64,000 nucleotides of DNA from Paraburkholderia kururiensis JCM 10599 = LMG 19447 (GTDB taxonomy: Bacteria; Pseudomonadota; Gammaproteobacteria; Burkholderiales; Burkholderiaceae). Positions 27,778 to 36,228 of this stretch are shown one piece after another (position 1 is the first letter of the stretch; each line of letters opens with the position of its first letter). A program made the translations under genes and the position numbers. The stretch is taken from contig NZ_RJZE01000003.1 of NCBI RefSeq assembly GCF_003986935.1, positions 62,001 through 126,000 of the forward strand. Reading direction: 5' to 3'. The notes beneath the pieces are model-generated. The model ran no database searches, was not told the origin of the DNA, and was given only the letters and a program-made list of their open reading frames with translations.

Positions 27778-28790
27778 CGCAGCCTTCGCCCGTTCTGGAA
27801 CTTCGCGCGTTGCGCACCGAATTCCGCATCCGCCGGCAATGGCGCGCCGCCGTGCGCGATGTGTCGCTCTGCGTGGCGCGCAACGAAACGGTGGCGCTCG
27901 TCGGCGAGTCGGGTAGCGGCAAAAGCGTGACCGCGCTATCCATCCTGCGGCTGTTGCCGACAGCGGCGGCACGTCACGGCGGCGGTCAGATCCTGTTCGA
28001 GGGGCGCGACCTTTCAGCGTTGTCCGAGGCGGAGCTTACCCAAGTGCGCGGCAATCAGATCGCCATGATCTTCCAAGACCCCATGACGTCGTTGAACCCG
28101 ACGATGAAGGTGGGCGATCAGATCGTCGAAGCGATCCGCCAGCATCACGACGTTCCGTATGCCGACGCGCGCCGCCAGGCGCTCGCGGCTTTGCGCGAGG
28201 TGGGCATCCCGGGTGCTGAGAATCGCATCGACGACTATCCGCATCAGTTTTCAGGCGGCATGCGTCAACGCGCCATGATCGCGATGGCGCTCGCGTGCAA
28301 GCCGGCGCTGCTCGTGGCCGACGAACCCACCACCGCGCTCGACGTCACCATCCAGGCGCAAATCCTGGCGCTGCTGGCGCAGCTCAAGGCCGCGCATGGC
28401 ATGTCGGTGCTGTTCATCACGCACAACCTGGGCGTCGTTGCGCAAATCGCCGACCGCGTGGCGGTCATGTACGCGGGCGAGATCGTCGAGCTGGCGGATG
28501 TCGACGCGCTGTTTGCACGGCCCACGCATCCCTACACGCAGGCCTTGCTGCGCGCGATGCCGCGCGTCGATCTCGACATCGACGCCTTCCAGGGCATTCC
28601 GGGGCAGGCACCTACGCTCTCGACGATGCCCTCCGGCTGCGCGTTCGCGGCACGCTGTCCGCACAGGCAGGCTCGGTGCGAACACGAGCATCCCGACTTG
28701 CTGCCGGTGCCGGGCGGCGCCCGCGATCATGTCGCGCGCTGCCCGGTGGCGCTGACACCGTTACGAACGAAGGGGGAGACGTCGCTATGA
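27774..28790 (+). CDS. ABC transporter ATPase, DppD/OppD type
   Basis: A 338-residue ATPase with Walker A (GESGSGKS), Q-loop [13 protein letters not shown], signature FSGGMRQR, Walker B ([12 protein letters not shown]) and the H-loop in ITHNLG. The C-terminal oligopeptide extension with a cysteine cluster ([15 protein letters not shown], later VARC) is the DppD-type possible iron-sulfur site. Coupled by overlaps to the permease before and the next ATPase. Confidence 0.93.
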   Translation: MTQPSPVLELRALRTEFRIRRQWRAAVRDVSLCVARNETVALVGESGSGKSVTALSILRLLPTAAARHGGGQILFEGRDLSALSEAELTQVRGNQIAMIFQDPMTSLNPTMKVGDQIVEAIRQHHDVPYADARRQALAALREVGIPGAENRIDDYPHQFSGGMRQRAMIAMALACKPALLVADEPTTALDVTIQAQILALLAQLKAAHGMSVLFITHNLGVVAQIADRVAVMYAGEIVELADVDALFARPTHPYTQALLRAMPRVDLDIDAFQGIPGQAPTLSTMPSGCAFAARCPHRQARCEHEHPDLLPVPGGARDHVARCPVALTPLRTKGETSL

Positions 28791-29770
28791 GCGAACTGCT
28801 GCGTGTAGACCGTCTGGTCAAGCATTTCGTGAGCGGCGGCGGGCGCTTTGGCGCACCACGCCAGGTCGTGCGGGCCGTGAACGAGGTTTCCTTCACGCTG
28901 GAGCGAGGCGGCTCGATGGGGCTCGTGGGCGAATCCGGCTGCGGAAAGTCGACGGTTGCGCGCACGTTGCTGCGCCTCATCGAACCCGACTCCGGCTCCA
29001 TCGTGTTCGACGGAATCGATCTGAGGCAGGCGAGCGCCGTGCAAATGCGCGCGTTGCGCCAGCGCATCCAGATCGTGTTCCAGGACCCCTACGCGTCGCT
29101 CAACCCTCGCCGCACGGTACGCCAGACGCTCGAAGAACCGTTGTACGTTCACCGCCGGGGCAATGCCCGCACGATCGCGGAGAAGGTGGCGAAGACCTTG
29201 CTCGACGTCGGGCTGCCGCTCGACGCGCTCGACCGCTATCCGCACGAATTCTCCGGCGGCCAGCGCCAGCGTGTCGGGATCGCGCGTGCACTCGTGCTCG
29301 ACCCCGAACTCATCATTGCCGACGAGCCCGTGTCGGCCCTCGACGTCTCGGTGCAGGCGCAGATCCTTCAACTGCTTGCGAGCTTGCGCAAAGAGCGTGG
29401 GCTGTCGTTCGTTTTCGTCTCGCACGACCTCGGCGTCGTCCGGCAATTCTGCGACACCGTGAGCGTCATGTACCTCGGCCGCATTGTCGAAAGCGGTCCA
29501 ACCCGCTCGCTGCTCGATACGCCGGCGCATCCGTACAGCGGCGTGCTCAGGGATTCGTCGCCGGTGCCTGACCCGAGGGAACGGCTGCACCTGGCGAAGA
29601 TCGAGGGTGAAATTCCATCGCCTACCCGGCTGCCTGCCGGCTGCGCTTTCCATCCGCGTTGTCCGCGCGCCAGCGGGCCTTGCATGGAGAAGACCCCGAA
29701 TCTCGACGCGGTGGCGGCCGGGCGCAGCGCGGCCTGCCATTTTCCGTTGACGGCGCACGAGTGCGCGTAG
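28787..29770 (+). CDS. ABC transporter ATPase, DppF/OppF type
   Basis: A 327-residue ATPase with Walker A (GESGCGKST), Q-loop IVFQDPYASLNPR, signature FSGGQRQRV, Walker B (LIIADEPVSALD) and H-loop SHDLG, plus the oligopeptide/dipeptide C-terminal extension (CAFHPRCPRA). ATGA overlap with the DppD-type gene. The pair energises the transporter. Confidence 0.93.
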   Translation: MSELLRVDRLVKHFVSGGGRFGAPRQVVRAVNEVSFTLERGGSMGLVGESGCGKSTVARTLLRLIEPDSGSIVFDGIDLRQASAVQMRALRQRIQIVFQDPYASLNPRRTVRQTLEEPLYVHRRGNARTIAEKVAKTLLDVGLPLDALDRYPHEFSGGQRQRVGIARALVLDPELIIADEPVSALDVSVQAQILQLLASLRKERGLSFVFVSHDLGVVRQFCDTVSVMYLGRIVESGPTRSLLDTPAHPYSGVLRDSSPVPDPRERLHLAKIEGEIPSPTRLPAGCAFHPRCPRASGPCMEKTPNLDAVAAGRSAACHFPLTAHECA

Positions 29771-29799
29771 CGATACTCAACGAATCGGTTCCGCACATC

Positions 29800-31257
29800 A
29801 TGGTTGCATCAAGTGAACATTCTCAGGCGGCCGCCCAACCCGGGCAAGCAGCCTCGGACGCCGCCCGCGCACACGGAATGACGACGCACATTGCGCAGTA
29901 CGTCGTAACGGCCCGCGAGCAGCGCGCGAACGAGCCTGCAAGGCAAGCCGCCTTCCGCTGCATCCTCGACCTGTTGAGCGCGGCTGCGGCGGGTCTTCAC
30001 GAGCGAGGCGTCGTGGCGGTGCGCGGCATGGCGCTCGACACCTTCGGCGCGGGGCGATCGTCGATCTGGTTCGCGGGACTGGCCGGGTCCGCTATCGGCG
30101 CGGCGTGGGCCAATAGCGCCGCGGCGTCCGTGCTCGACCTCGACGACGGCCACCGTCTCGCACGCGGCCATCCTGGCGCAGCCGTGATCCCGACCGCCTT
30201 CGCCGTTGCCGAGGAAACCGGCGCCACCCTGGAAGAACTCATTAGCGCCATCGTCATCGGCTACGAGGTCGGCGTGACGATCGGCGCGGCACGCCTCACG
30301 TATGGGAACACGGGCACGTGGTCCGCCTACGCTGTCGTTGCCACGGCCGCGGCGTTGCGCAAGACGCCGCGTGCCGTACTCGAGCATGCACTCGCCATTG
30401 CGGGAGAAAGCGCGCCAAACCAGGCGTTCGCGAGTGCCCCTGCGCCTCGCACGACGAACCCGGAGGGAAGCGACGTCAAGGAGGGCATCCCCTGGTCGGT
30501 GGTCACCGGTCTCATGGCGCTCGGCTTGGCCCAGGCCGGACATACCGGGCCGCGCAATATTCTCGACAGCGCCCGTCATTTCCGCTTTCCCGACGCGTTC
30601 CGTGCGGGCGAGGCCGCGCACATCCGCAACGTCTACTTCAAGCTCTATGCGTGCTGCCGCCACGTGCATGCACCGGTCGATGCCCTGTTGGCGCTGATCA
30701 GCCGACACGGCCTCGACATGCGCAGCGTCGACGCCATCGAGGTCGCGACTCATAGCGGCGCGCTGCGCATCCTGAATACGCCACGTCCGGCGAATCTCGT
30801 CGAAATTCAATACAGCATTCCCTACTGCCTCGCCATCGCGGCGATAGCGGGCCCGTCGGCATTGCTGCCTCTCACGCACGAGCAGCTGTTTCGGGAGGAC
30901 ATCAGCGCGTTGGCGGAAAAGGTGACGCTGCGCCTCGCCCCCGAACTCGATGCCTGCTTTCCGGCGCAGACGTTGGCTCGCGTCACGGTGACGAGCGCAG
31001 GGCGACGCGTCACCTCCGATGTCACCGCCCCGCGCGGGGAAGCGACGAAAGCCCTCACCTGGGCCGAGCTGGAGGCCAAATTCCGCGCAGCGACAAGACT
31101 GATCTCCACCGAAGAACAGCAAAGCCGGCTGCTCGATGCCGTCGATGCGCTGGCTTCCGGCGACCTGGACGGCCTGCTGGCGTGCCTCGGTACGTTGGTG
31201 TTCGACCATGCGCCATCGGACGCACCGACGGATGCCCCGGCAGCTGGCGCCCGGTAG
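29800..31257 (+). CDS. MmgE/PrpD family protein
   Basis: A protein of about 485 residues related to 2-methylcitrate dehydratase (PrpD), cis-aconitate decarboxylase and immune-responsive protein IRG1. Family features include AAFRCILDLLSAAAAGL, the histidine-containing SVLDLDDGHRLARGHPGA and the segment YFKLYACCRHVHAP. The start is uncertain: ATG 29800 lacks a good ribosome-binding site; GTG 29761 overlapping the previous gene or ATG 29878 are alternatives. As last gene of the uptake/oxidase operon it probably dehydrates, decarboxylates or isomerises a carboxylic-acid product of the oxidases. Its substrate is unknown. Confidence 0.83.
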   Translation: MVASSEHSQAAAQPGQAASDAARAHGMTTHIAQYVVTAREQRANEPARQAAFRCILDLLSAAAAGLHERGVVAVRGMALDTFGAGRSSIWFAGLAGSAIGAAWANSAAASVLDLDDGHRLARGHPGAAVIPTAFAVAEETGATLEELISAIVIGYEVGVTIGAARLTYGNTGTWSAYAVVATAAALRKTPRAVLEHALAIAGESAPNQAFASAPAPRTTNPEGSDVKEGIPWSVVTGLMALGLAQAGHTGPRNILDSARHFRFPDAFRAGEAAHIRNVYFKLYACCRHVHAPVDALLALISRHGLDMRSVDAIEVATHSGALRILNTPRPANLVEIQYSIPYCLAIAAIAGPSALLPLTHEQLFREDISALAEKVTLRLAPELDACFPAQTLARVTVTSAGRRVTSDVTAPRGEATKALTWAELEAKFRAATRLISTEEQQSRLLDAVDALASGDLDGLLACLGTLVFDHAPSDAPTDAPAAGAR

Positions 31258-31387
31258 GCTGCGAAGCGACCGCGCCGTCCCTTCATCACCCCTTCATCGC
31301 CCACCGTGCGGTGAACGGCAAGGGTGCGGAATCTCGCGTTGCAGGCGCCGTCGCCTTCGATGCATCATCCTGAACTTCAGCACTGGC

Positions 31388-31400
31388 TGCGATAAATCGA
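31388..31400 (+). promoter_or_regulatory. Candidate LysR box upstream of the opine-type LysR
   Basis: TGCGATAAATCGA fits the T-N11-A LysR consensus with internal dyad CGAT/ATCG and lies 17 bp before the start codon of the LysR gene, a position suited to autorepression. Found by eye; such boxes occur by chance. Confidence 0.35.
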
Positions 31401-31417
31401 TCCCATAGGGTGATGGC

Positions 31418-32332
31418 ATGAAGCGTCAGGTGAATCTGCGACAGATCGAAGCGTTCAAGGCGGTCATCGAACAGGGCACAGTCAGCCGCGCCGCCGAGAT
31501 TCTCTATATCTCCCAACCCGCAGTCAGCAAGATGCTGACCCACCTGGAAGACGACTCCGGCCTGACCTTGTTCGATCGCGTACGCGGCAAGCTCGCGCCG
31601 ACGCGCCAGGGAATGCGTTTGTACGGCGAGATCGACCGCATCTTCGCCGGCCTGCGGCAGCTCGAGCAGGCTATCGACTCGATTCGCCGCGACGAGCAGC
31701 GCCATTTGACCGTGGGCACCCTGCCCGCGCTGGCCGGCTCGTTCATACGCCGGGTCTCGCTCAATTTCCTGAAAACGCACCCGGACGTCACGTTGGCCAT
31801 CCACTCGCGCAGCTCGCAGATCGTGACCGAATGGCTCGTGACCCGCCAGCTCGATCTTGGCCTCGTGAACGGTCTGGTGGACAACACCTACATCGCGCGT
31901 GAACCACTGATGGAACATGCGCTCGTCTGTGCGCTGCCACCCTCGCATCCGCTGTGCAAAAAGAAGGTGATTCGCCCGCGCGATCTGGACAACGTCCCGT
32001 TCGTCACGTTCTTTTTCATGAGCCAGACGCGCCAGCTGGTGGAAACGGTTTTCGAGGAGCACAACGTCCACCTGAACGTCGTGCTCGAAACCGACAATGC
32101 GCCGAGCGTATGCGAGTTCGTCGCCTCCGGCCTTGGCGTCTCATTGATTCATCCGCTGTTCGGCGGCGGCATGCAGGACCGCATCGTGCTGCGCCGCTTC
32201 GAACCGGAGGTGCATTTTCGTTTCCAGCTGTGCCGCATGCCGGCGTCGCAGAATTCGAGTCTGGTCGAGGCGTTCTTCCACGAAGTACGGCAGGTGGCCG
32301 ACGAAGTCTTTCACGAGACGTTGAATGCGTGA
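31418..32332 (+). CDS. LysR family regulator, OccR/NocR-like
   Basis: A 304-residue LysR regulator beginning MKRQVNLRQIEAFKAVIEQG, with the helix-turn-helix VSRAAEILYISQPAVSKML. The pattern NLRQ-EAF-AV and the effector domain resemble the opine regulators OccR and NocR and the related hydroxyproline/arginine group. It follows the last operon gene by 160 bp in the same direction and ends 20 bp before the convergent AmiR-like gene. It is the best candidate regulator of the upstream operon, which supports an opine-like or amino-acid-conjugate substrate. Confidence 0.88.
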   Translation: MKRQVNLRQIEAFKAVIEQGTVSRAAEILYISQPAVSKMLTHLEDDSGLTLFDRVRGKLAPTRQGMRLYGEIDRIFAGLRQLEQAIDSIRRDEQRHLTVGTLPALAGSFIRRVSLNFLKTHPDVTLAIHSRSSQIVTEWLVTRQLDLGLVNGLVDNTYIAREPLMEHALVCALPPSHPLCKKKVIRPRDLDNVPFVTFFFMSQTRQLVETVFEEHNVHLNVVLETDNAPSVCEFVASGLGVSLIHPLFGGGMQDRIVLRRFEPEVHFRFQLCRMPASQNSSLVEAFFHEVRQVADEVFHETLNA

Positions 32333-32352
32333 GTCCTGCGGCAACCGCGCCG

Positions 32353-32973
32353 TCACGAATTCGCAGGCTTGGCGAGGCCAAGCTTTTCCATCGCCTCGTG
32401 CGCATCGATCACCATCGTCGCAATCTCGCCCACGGTGATGCGCAGGCTCGTGGCACGCGCGCGCATATGTTCGTACGCTTCGTTTTCGCCGAGCCGTTGC
32501 GAATCCATCAGCAGGCGCACGGCCTTCTCGATGTGCCGGCGAGCCTTGATGGCTTCCTCCAGCTTGCCGATCTTGCTGTGCAGCCGCTGCTGGTAGCCCG
32601 ACGAGGCGCGTGCGAGCACCAGCGTGCTGAGAATGCCGGTGGAGCGATACGGTTTCGTGATGACGCCATGCGCCTGGGTGTCCACCAGCATCTTCAGCGC
32701 GGTCGGGTTCTCGTAGTCCGACAGCGCGACGAGCGTCGCGCTGCTATCCGCCGCGCACCAGTTGCCCGCACTGCGAAGCTCGGGACCGACGAGAAAGAAG
32801 ATGACGTCCGTATCGGCCGGCAGGCGCGCGGGGAACGGCCAGATCACGCGCACCGGGCAGCCGATGCGGCGCAGTTGCTCTTCCAGCACGCTGCGGTCGT
32901 CCCCCGGTGGATGAATGACCGTGACCCGCAGCGAACGCAGGTCGTCGAACAGGCGCCGTGCGCTGCCGCTCAT
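32353..32973 (-). CDS. ANTAR-domain RNA-binding antiterminator (AmiR/NasT-like)
   Basis: A 206-residue cytoplasmic protein. Residues about 12-125 form a receiver-like domain without a clear phosphorylation aspartate set, as in AmiR; a coiled coil follows (about 128-150); residues about 145-195 match the ANTAR RNA-binding domain (IEKAVRLLM, NEAYEHMRARA, VGEIATMVIDA). In the Pseudomonas amidase system AmiR is silenced by AmiC and, on amide binding, releases to prevent termination in the operon leader. Here the gene is last in the operon, its ATG overlaps the stop of the AmiC-like gene, and the leader of the same operon contains hairpins and a terminator (see 41169-41284). Confidence 0.9.
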   Translation of the reverse strand: MSGSARRLFDDLRSLRVTVIHPPGDDRSVLEEQLRRIGCPVRVIWPFPARLPADTDVIFFLVGPELRSAGNWCAADSSATLVALSDYENPTALKMLVDTQAHGVITKPYRSTGILSTLVLARASSGYQQRLHSKIGKLEEAIKARRHIEKAVRLLMDSQRLGENEAYEHMRARATSLRITVGEIATMVIDAHEAMEKLGLAKPANS

Positions 32974-34205
32974 GCCGTTTCCCCATCGAGCCAGAATTCG
33001 CCGAAGCCGTAGGCGGTCAGATACGGGTCGGGCTTGACCACGCCACGGCTTTCCCACACCACGTCGAACGCGCCGTCCGGCCGGCAGACGGCGATGCGCG
33101 GCGTCAGGATCGCATGGTTGTTGGCGGGGTCGATCTTCAACGGACCTTCCGGCGAGTCGAATTCCACCTCATGAATCGCTTCGACCAGCTTTGCCGTGTC
33201 GAGGCTGCGGGTCTGTTTCAAGGCCGCCGCGAAGAGCTGCACCTGGTTGTACGCCATCTCCGACCACATGCTGGCGGGCCGGTCGCCGAAGCGCGCTCGC
33301 CACGACGTCAAGAAACGCCGGTTACTGTCGTTGTCGAGCGTGTTCAGATAAGTGGCCGAGACGATGTGGCCACCGCACAGCGCGGGGCCGATCATGCGCG
33401 TTTCGCCCTCGGTCATCGTCAGGCTCGCAATCGGCATGCGCGCGGGGTCGAGCCCGTGCTCGCGGTACAGCGCGTAGAACGCCCGCGCCGAGCGGCCGAT
33501 CAGCGTGGAGAAGACCACGTCCGGTTCGACCGCCCGAATGTCGCGCAGCACGCGTTCGAGCGAGGCGGCATCCGCGTCGCTCGGCAGATAGATCTCTTCG
33601 ACAATTTCGCCGCCGTGATCTTCCACGATGTCGCGCATGATCCGGTTCGACTCGCGCGGATAGATGTAGTCCGCGCCGATCAGGAAGAAACGCCGGCCCA
33701 CGTGGCGCAGCAGCCACGCGGCAAGCTGCATGCTGTTCTGGTTCGGCACCGCGCCGGTATAGATGACGTTCGGCGAATACTCGAACCCTTCGTAGATCGA
33801 GCAATACCAGAGCAGCGCGTTATTGCGCTCGATCACCGGCAGCACCGCCTTGCGGCTCGACGACGTGGAGCAGCCGAAGATCACGTTGACGTCGTCCTCC
33901 TGCAGCATGCGGGTGGCGAGCCGGCGGTATTCGTCGGCGTCGCTCTTCGGGTCGTACACGACCGGGTCGAGCAGCCGCCCGTCGATGCCGCCCGTCGCGT
34001 TGATCTCTTCGATGGCGAGCGCGGTGCCGAAAAAGTGCTCGGACTCCGTCGCTGCGGTGATGCCGGTTCGCGAATAGAGCACGCCGATGCGCCAGCTTTC
34101 GTCGTGGCCTGCCCGCGGCGGCTCGCCGCCCGATGGGTCCGGCGCATGCTTCGCCGCGTCGTCGCGTGTGACCGCCCCGCGGGCGGCGCCGATGGAAGCA
34201 CTCAC
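32970..34205 (-). CDS. AmiC-like cytoplasmic amide sensor (periplasmic-binding-protein fold)
   Basis: A 411-residue protein starting at GTG 34205, whose GTGA overlaps the amidase stop. The fold is that of LIV-type binding proteins (WRIGVLYSRTGITAATE, INATGGIDGR, VFGCSTSSSRKAVLPV without the V: FGCSTSSSRKAVLPV). There is no signal peptide, only a polar N-terminal extension of about 45 residues, so it should stay in the cytoplasm like AmiC. AmiC binds small amides and controls AmiR by direct contact. Order amidase-sensor-antiterminator repeats the amiE-amiC-amiR logic. The transporter binding protein at 38983-40152 is a separate, exported paralogue. Confidence 0.87.
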   Translation of the reverse strand: MSASIGAARGAVTRDDAAKHAPDPSGGEPPRAGHDESWRIGVLYSRTGITAATESEHFFGTALAIEEINATGGIDGRLLDPVVYDPKSDADEYRRLATRMLQEDDVNVIFGCSTSSSRKAVLPVIERNNALLWYCSIYEGFEYSPNVIYTGAVPNQNSMQLAAWLLRHVGRRFFLIGADYIYPRESNRIMRDIVEDHGGEIVEEIYLPSDADAASLERVLRDIRAVEPDVVFSTLIGRSARAFYALYREHGLDPARMPIASLTMTEGETRMIGPALCGGHIVSATYLNTLDNDSNRRFLTSWRARFGDRPASMWSEMAYNQVQLFAAALKQTRSLDTAKLVEAIHEVEFDSPEGPLKIDPANNHAILTPRIAVCRPDGAFDVVWESRGVVKPDPYLTAYGFGEFWLDGETA

Positions 34206-35524
34206 GGCGCCACCTTGCCCGCGCTCGCCATCGCCTGCTCGACGAAGGCCGCTGCGGCGAGCGTCTGCGCGTCGTCCCACGGCCGGCCGATCACCTGCAC
34301 ACCGACCGGTGCGCCGTTGCTGCCACGCAGACCCGGCACGTTCACGCACGGACACCCGAGCAGCGTCCAGTTGCGGTTGAACGCGGGGTCGCCGGTCGTG
34401 CCCAGGCCCTCGGGCGCTTCGTCGGGCGCGCTCGGCGTGAGGAGTGCCGTCACGCCGTCGAACAGGTCGTCGAGCCGGCCCTGCGCCCGGTGCATCTGCG
34501 CGCGGGCGTTCGAGTAAGCCACGACGTCCACCGTGCCGGCACGCTCCAGAAACTCGCCGAGCAGCGCGGAGAGCGCAGCGCGATGGTGGTCGTACTCATA
34601 GCCGAGCGTCTGCCATGCTTCATAGCTCTGGATCACGCCGTGCGCGGCCACCAGTTCCGCCATCCACGCCTCGAAGCGCACTGGCCTGACACTGCCGCCT
34701 GCCTGCTCGACCGCGCGGATCGCGGTGTCCATGGCCGCCACAGCGTTCGCCGACGGCGCGGTCCACGGGTAGTCGACAGGCACGCCGAACACGGGCCGCT
34801 GCGGCCCGGCCGCGACCGACAGCTCGCGCCCGGACAGCGCCTGCCCAAGAAACGCGACGTCGCGTACGCCGGCCGCGAACAGCCCCACCGTATCGAACGA
34901 CCACGAGAAGCACTTCATGCCCACGGTGGGCAGCATGCCGAAGGTCGGCTTGTAGCCGGCGATGCCGCAGAAGGAGGCCGGCCGGATGGTGGAGCCACCG
35001 GTTTGCGAGCCGATGGCGAATGGCGCGATGCCGGCCGCCACCGCCGCCGCGGAGCCCGACGACGAACCGCCCGGCGTGCGCGCGAGGTCGGCTGGATTGC
35101 GCGTATCGGTGGGCGCCATGTACGCGAATTCGGTGGTCGCGGCCTTGCCGAGCACCACGGCGCCAGCGCGGCGCAGCAAGGTCACGATCACCGCGTCCGC
35201 AGCCGGCCGATGGCCTGCGTAGATCGGCGAACCGTAACTTGTCGGCAGATCGGCGGTGTCGAAGATGTCTTTCACCACGACCGGCAGGCCGGCCAGCGGC
35301 CCGCGCGCAGCCGCCGCGCAGGCCAGCGCCTCTTCGCGGCCGAGCACGGCGGTCATCGCGCGCAGGTCGGCGTCCACCGCTTCGATGCGCGCGAGCGCTT
35401 CCAGCACCGCACCGCCCCGTTCTTCCGGTGTGTCGCCGCTGCGCTCGCGCAGCGCAAGGCCGGACACCGGCCGATAAAGCATGTCTGCATTCATGTTCGA
35501 AGCACTCTCCTGGGTGTCGCTCAT
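34202..35524 (-). CDS. Amidase (amidase-signature family)
   Basis: A 440-residue hydrolase of the Ser-cisSer-Lys amidase-signature family, unrelated to nitrilase-fold AmiE. Catalytic candidates are Lys85 (VVVKDIFDT), Ser154 in GGSSSGSAAA and nucleophile Ser178 in QTGGSTIRPAS. It converts amides to the acid plus ammonia in the cytoplasm. Its ATG overlaps the livF stop and its own stop overlaps the sensor start, so it is tightly coupled. With the nitrilase-superfamily enzyme at the operon head it gives two independent ways of releasing ammonia. Confidence 0.92.
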   Translation of the reverse strand: MSDTQESASNMNADMLYRPVSGLALRERSGDTPEERGGAVLEALARIEAVDADLRAMTAVLGREEALACAAAARGPLAGLPVVVKDIFDTADLPTSYGSPIYAGHRPAADAVIVTLLRRAGAVVLGKAATTEFAYMAPTDTRNPADLARTPGGSSSGSAAAVAAGIAPFAIGSQTGGSTIRPASFCGIAGYKPTFGMLPTVGMKCFSWSFDTVGLFAAGVRDVAFLGQALSGRELSVAAGPQRPVFGVPVDYPWTAPSANAVAAMDTAIRAVEQAGGSVRPVRFEAWMAELVAAHGVIQSYEAWQTLGYEYDHHRAALSALLGEFLERAGTVDVVAYSNARAQMHRAQGRLDDLFDGVTALLTPSAPDEAPEGLGTTGDPAFNRNWTLLGCPCVNVPGLRGSNGAPVGVQVIGRPWDDAQTLAAAAFVEQAMASAGKVAP

Positions 35525-36228
35525 ACGCGCAGATGATCGAAGATCGATGCCGCGGCGGCGGCATCTTTCGCGTCGCCGTGGTCGATAATCTCGCCCTGCT
35601 TGAGGATCGCATAGCGGTCCGCGACCCGCAACGCGAAGGGCACGTGCTGCTCGATCAGCAGCACCGTCGTGCCATGGCGGCTACGCTCCCACAACAGCGC
35701 TTCGGCAACGCGGTCGATTACCGAAGGCTGCAGGCCCTCCGTAATCTCGTCGAGCAGCATCATCGACGGTCGCGTCATCAGCGCCCGCGCCACCAGCAGC
35801 ATCTTTTGCTCGCCGCCGGACAGCGTGCCGGCATGCTGCTTCAGGCGGCTCTTGAACACGGGAAACAGCGGTTCGAGGTCCGCGAAGCGTTCGTCGAACA
35901 CGGAGACGTCCGGCAGCCCCAGCCGCAGGTTGTCGCGAATCGACAGATCCTGAAACAGGGCATGCTCCTGCGGCGCATACGCGATGCCCGCGCGCGCGAT
36001 GCGGTGCGGCGGCAGTCGCGTGACGTCGAGACCGTTCACGTGGATGGAGCCGCCCTGCTTCGGCAGGTAGCCCATGATGGTCTTCAGCAGCGTGGTCTTG
36101 CCCATGCCGTTCTTGCCGAGCAGCGCAACCGCCTCGCCGGCCGCCACGCTCATCGACAGACCGCGCAGTACGACGGACGCCTTGTACCCGCTCGTCACGC
36201 CGCGCAGCTCCAATGCGTTTGCGCTCAT
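35521..36228 (-). CDS. livF: ABC transporter ATPase, LivF type (amide/urea-type uptake)
   Basis: A 235-residue ATPase with Walker A GKNGMGKTT, signature LSGGEQKM, Walker B MMLLDE and H-loop near IEQHV, the usual LivF set. ATGA overlap with the fused permease-ATPase gene upstream. It energises, together with the LivG half of the fusion, import through LivH and the LivM half. Confidence 0.93.
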   Translation of the reverse strand: MSANALELRGVTSGYKASVVLRGLSMSVAAGEAVALLGKNGMGKTTLLKTIMGYLPKQGGSIHVNGLDVTRLPPHRIARAGIAYAPQEHALFQDLSIRDNLRLGLPDVSVFDERFADLEPLFPVFKSRLKQHAGTLSGGEQKMLLVARALMTRPSMMLLDEITEGLQPSVIDRVAEALLWERSRHGTTVLLIEQHVPFALRVADRYAILKQGEIIDHGDAKDAAAAASIFDHLRV

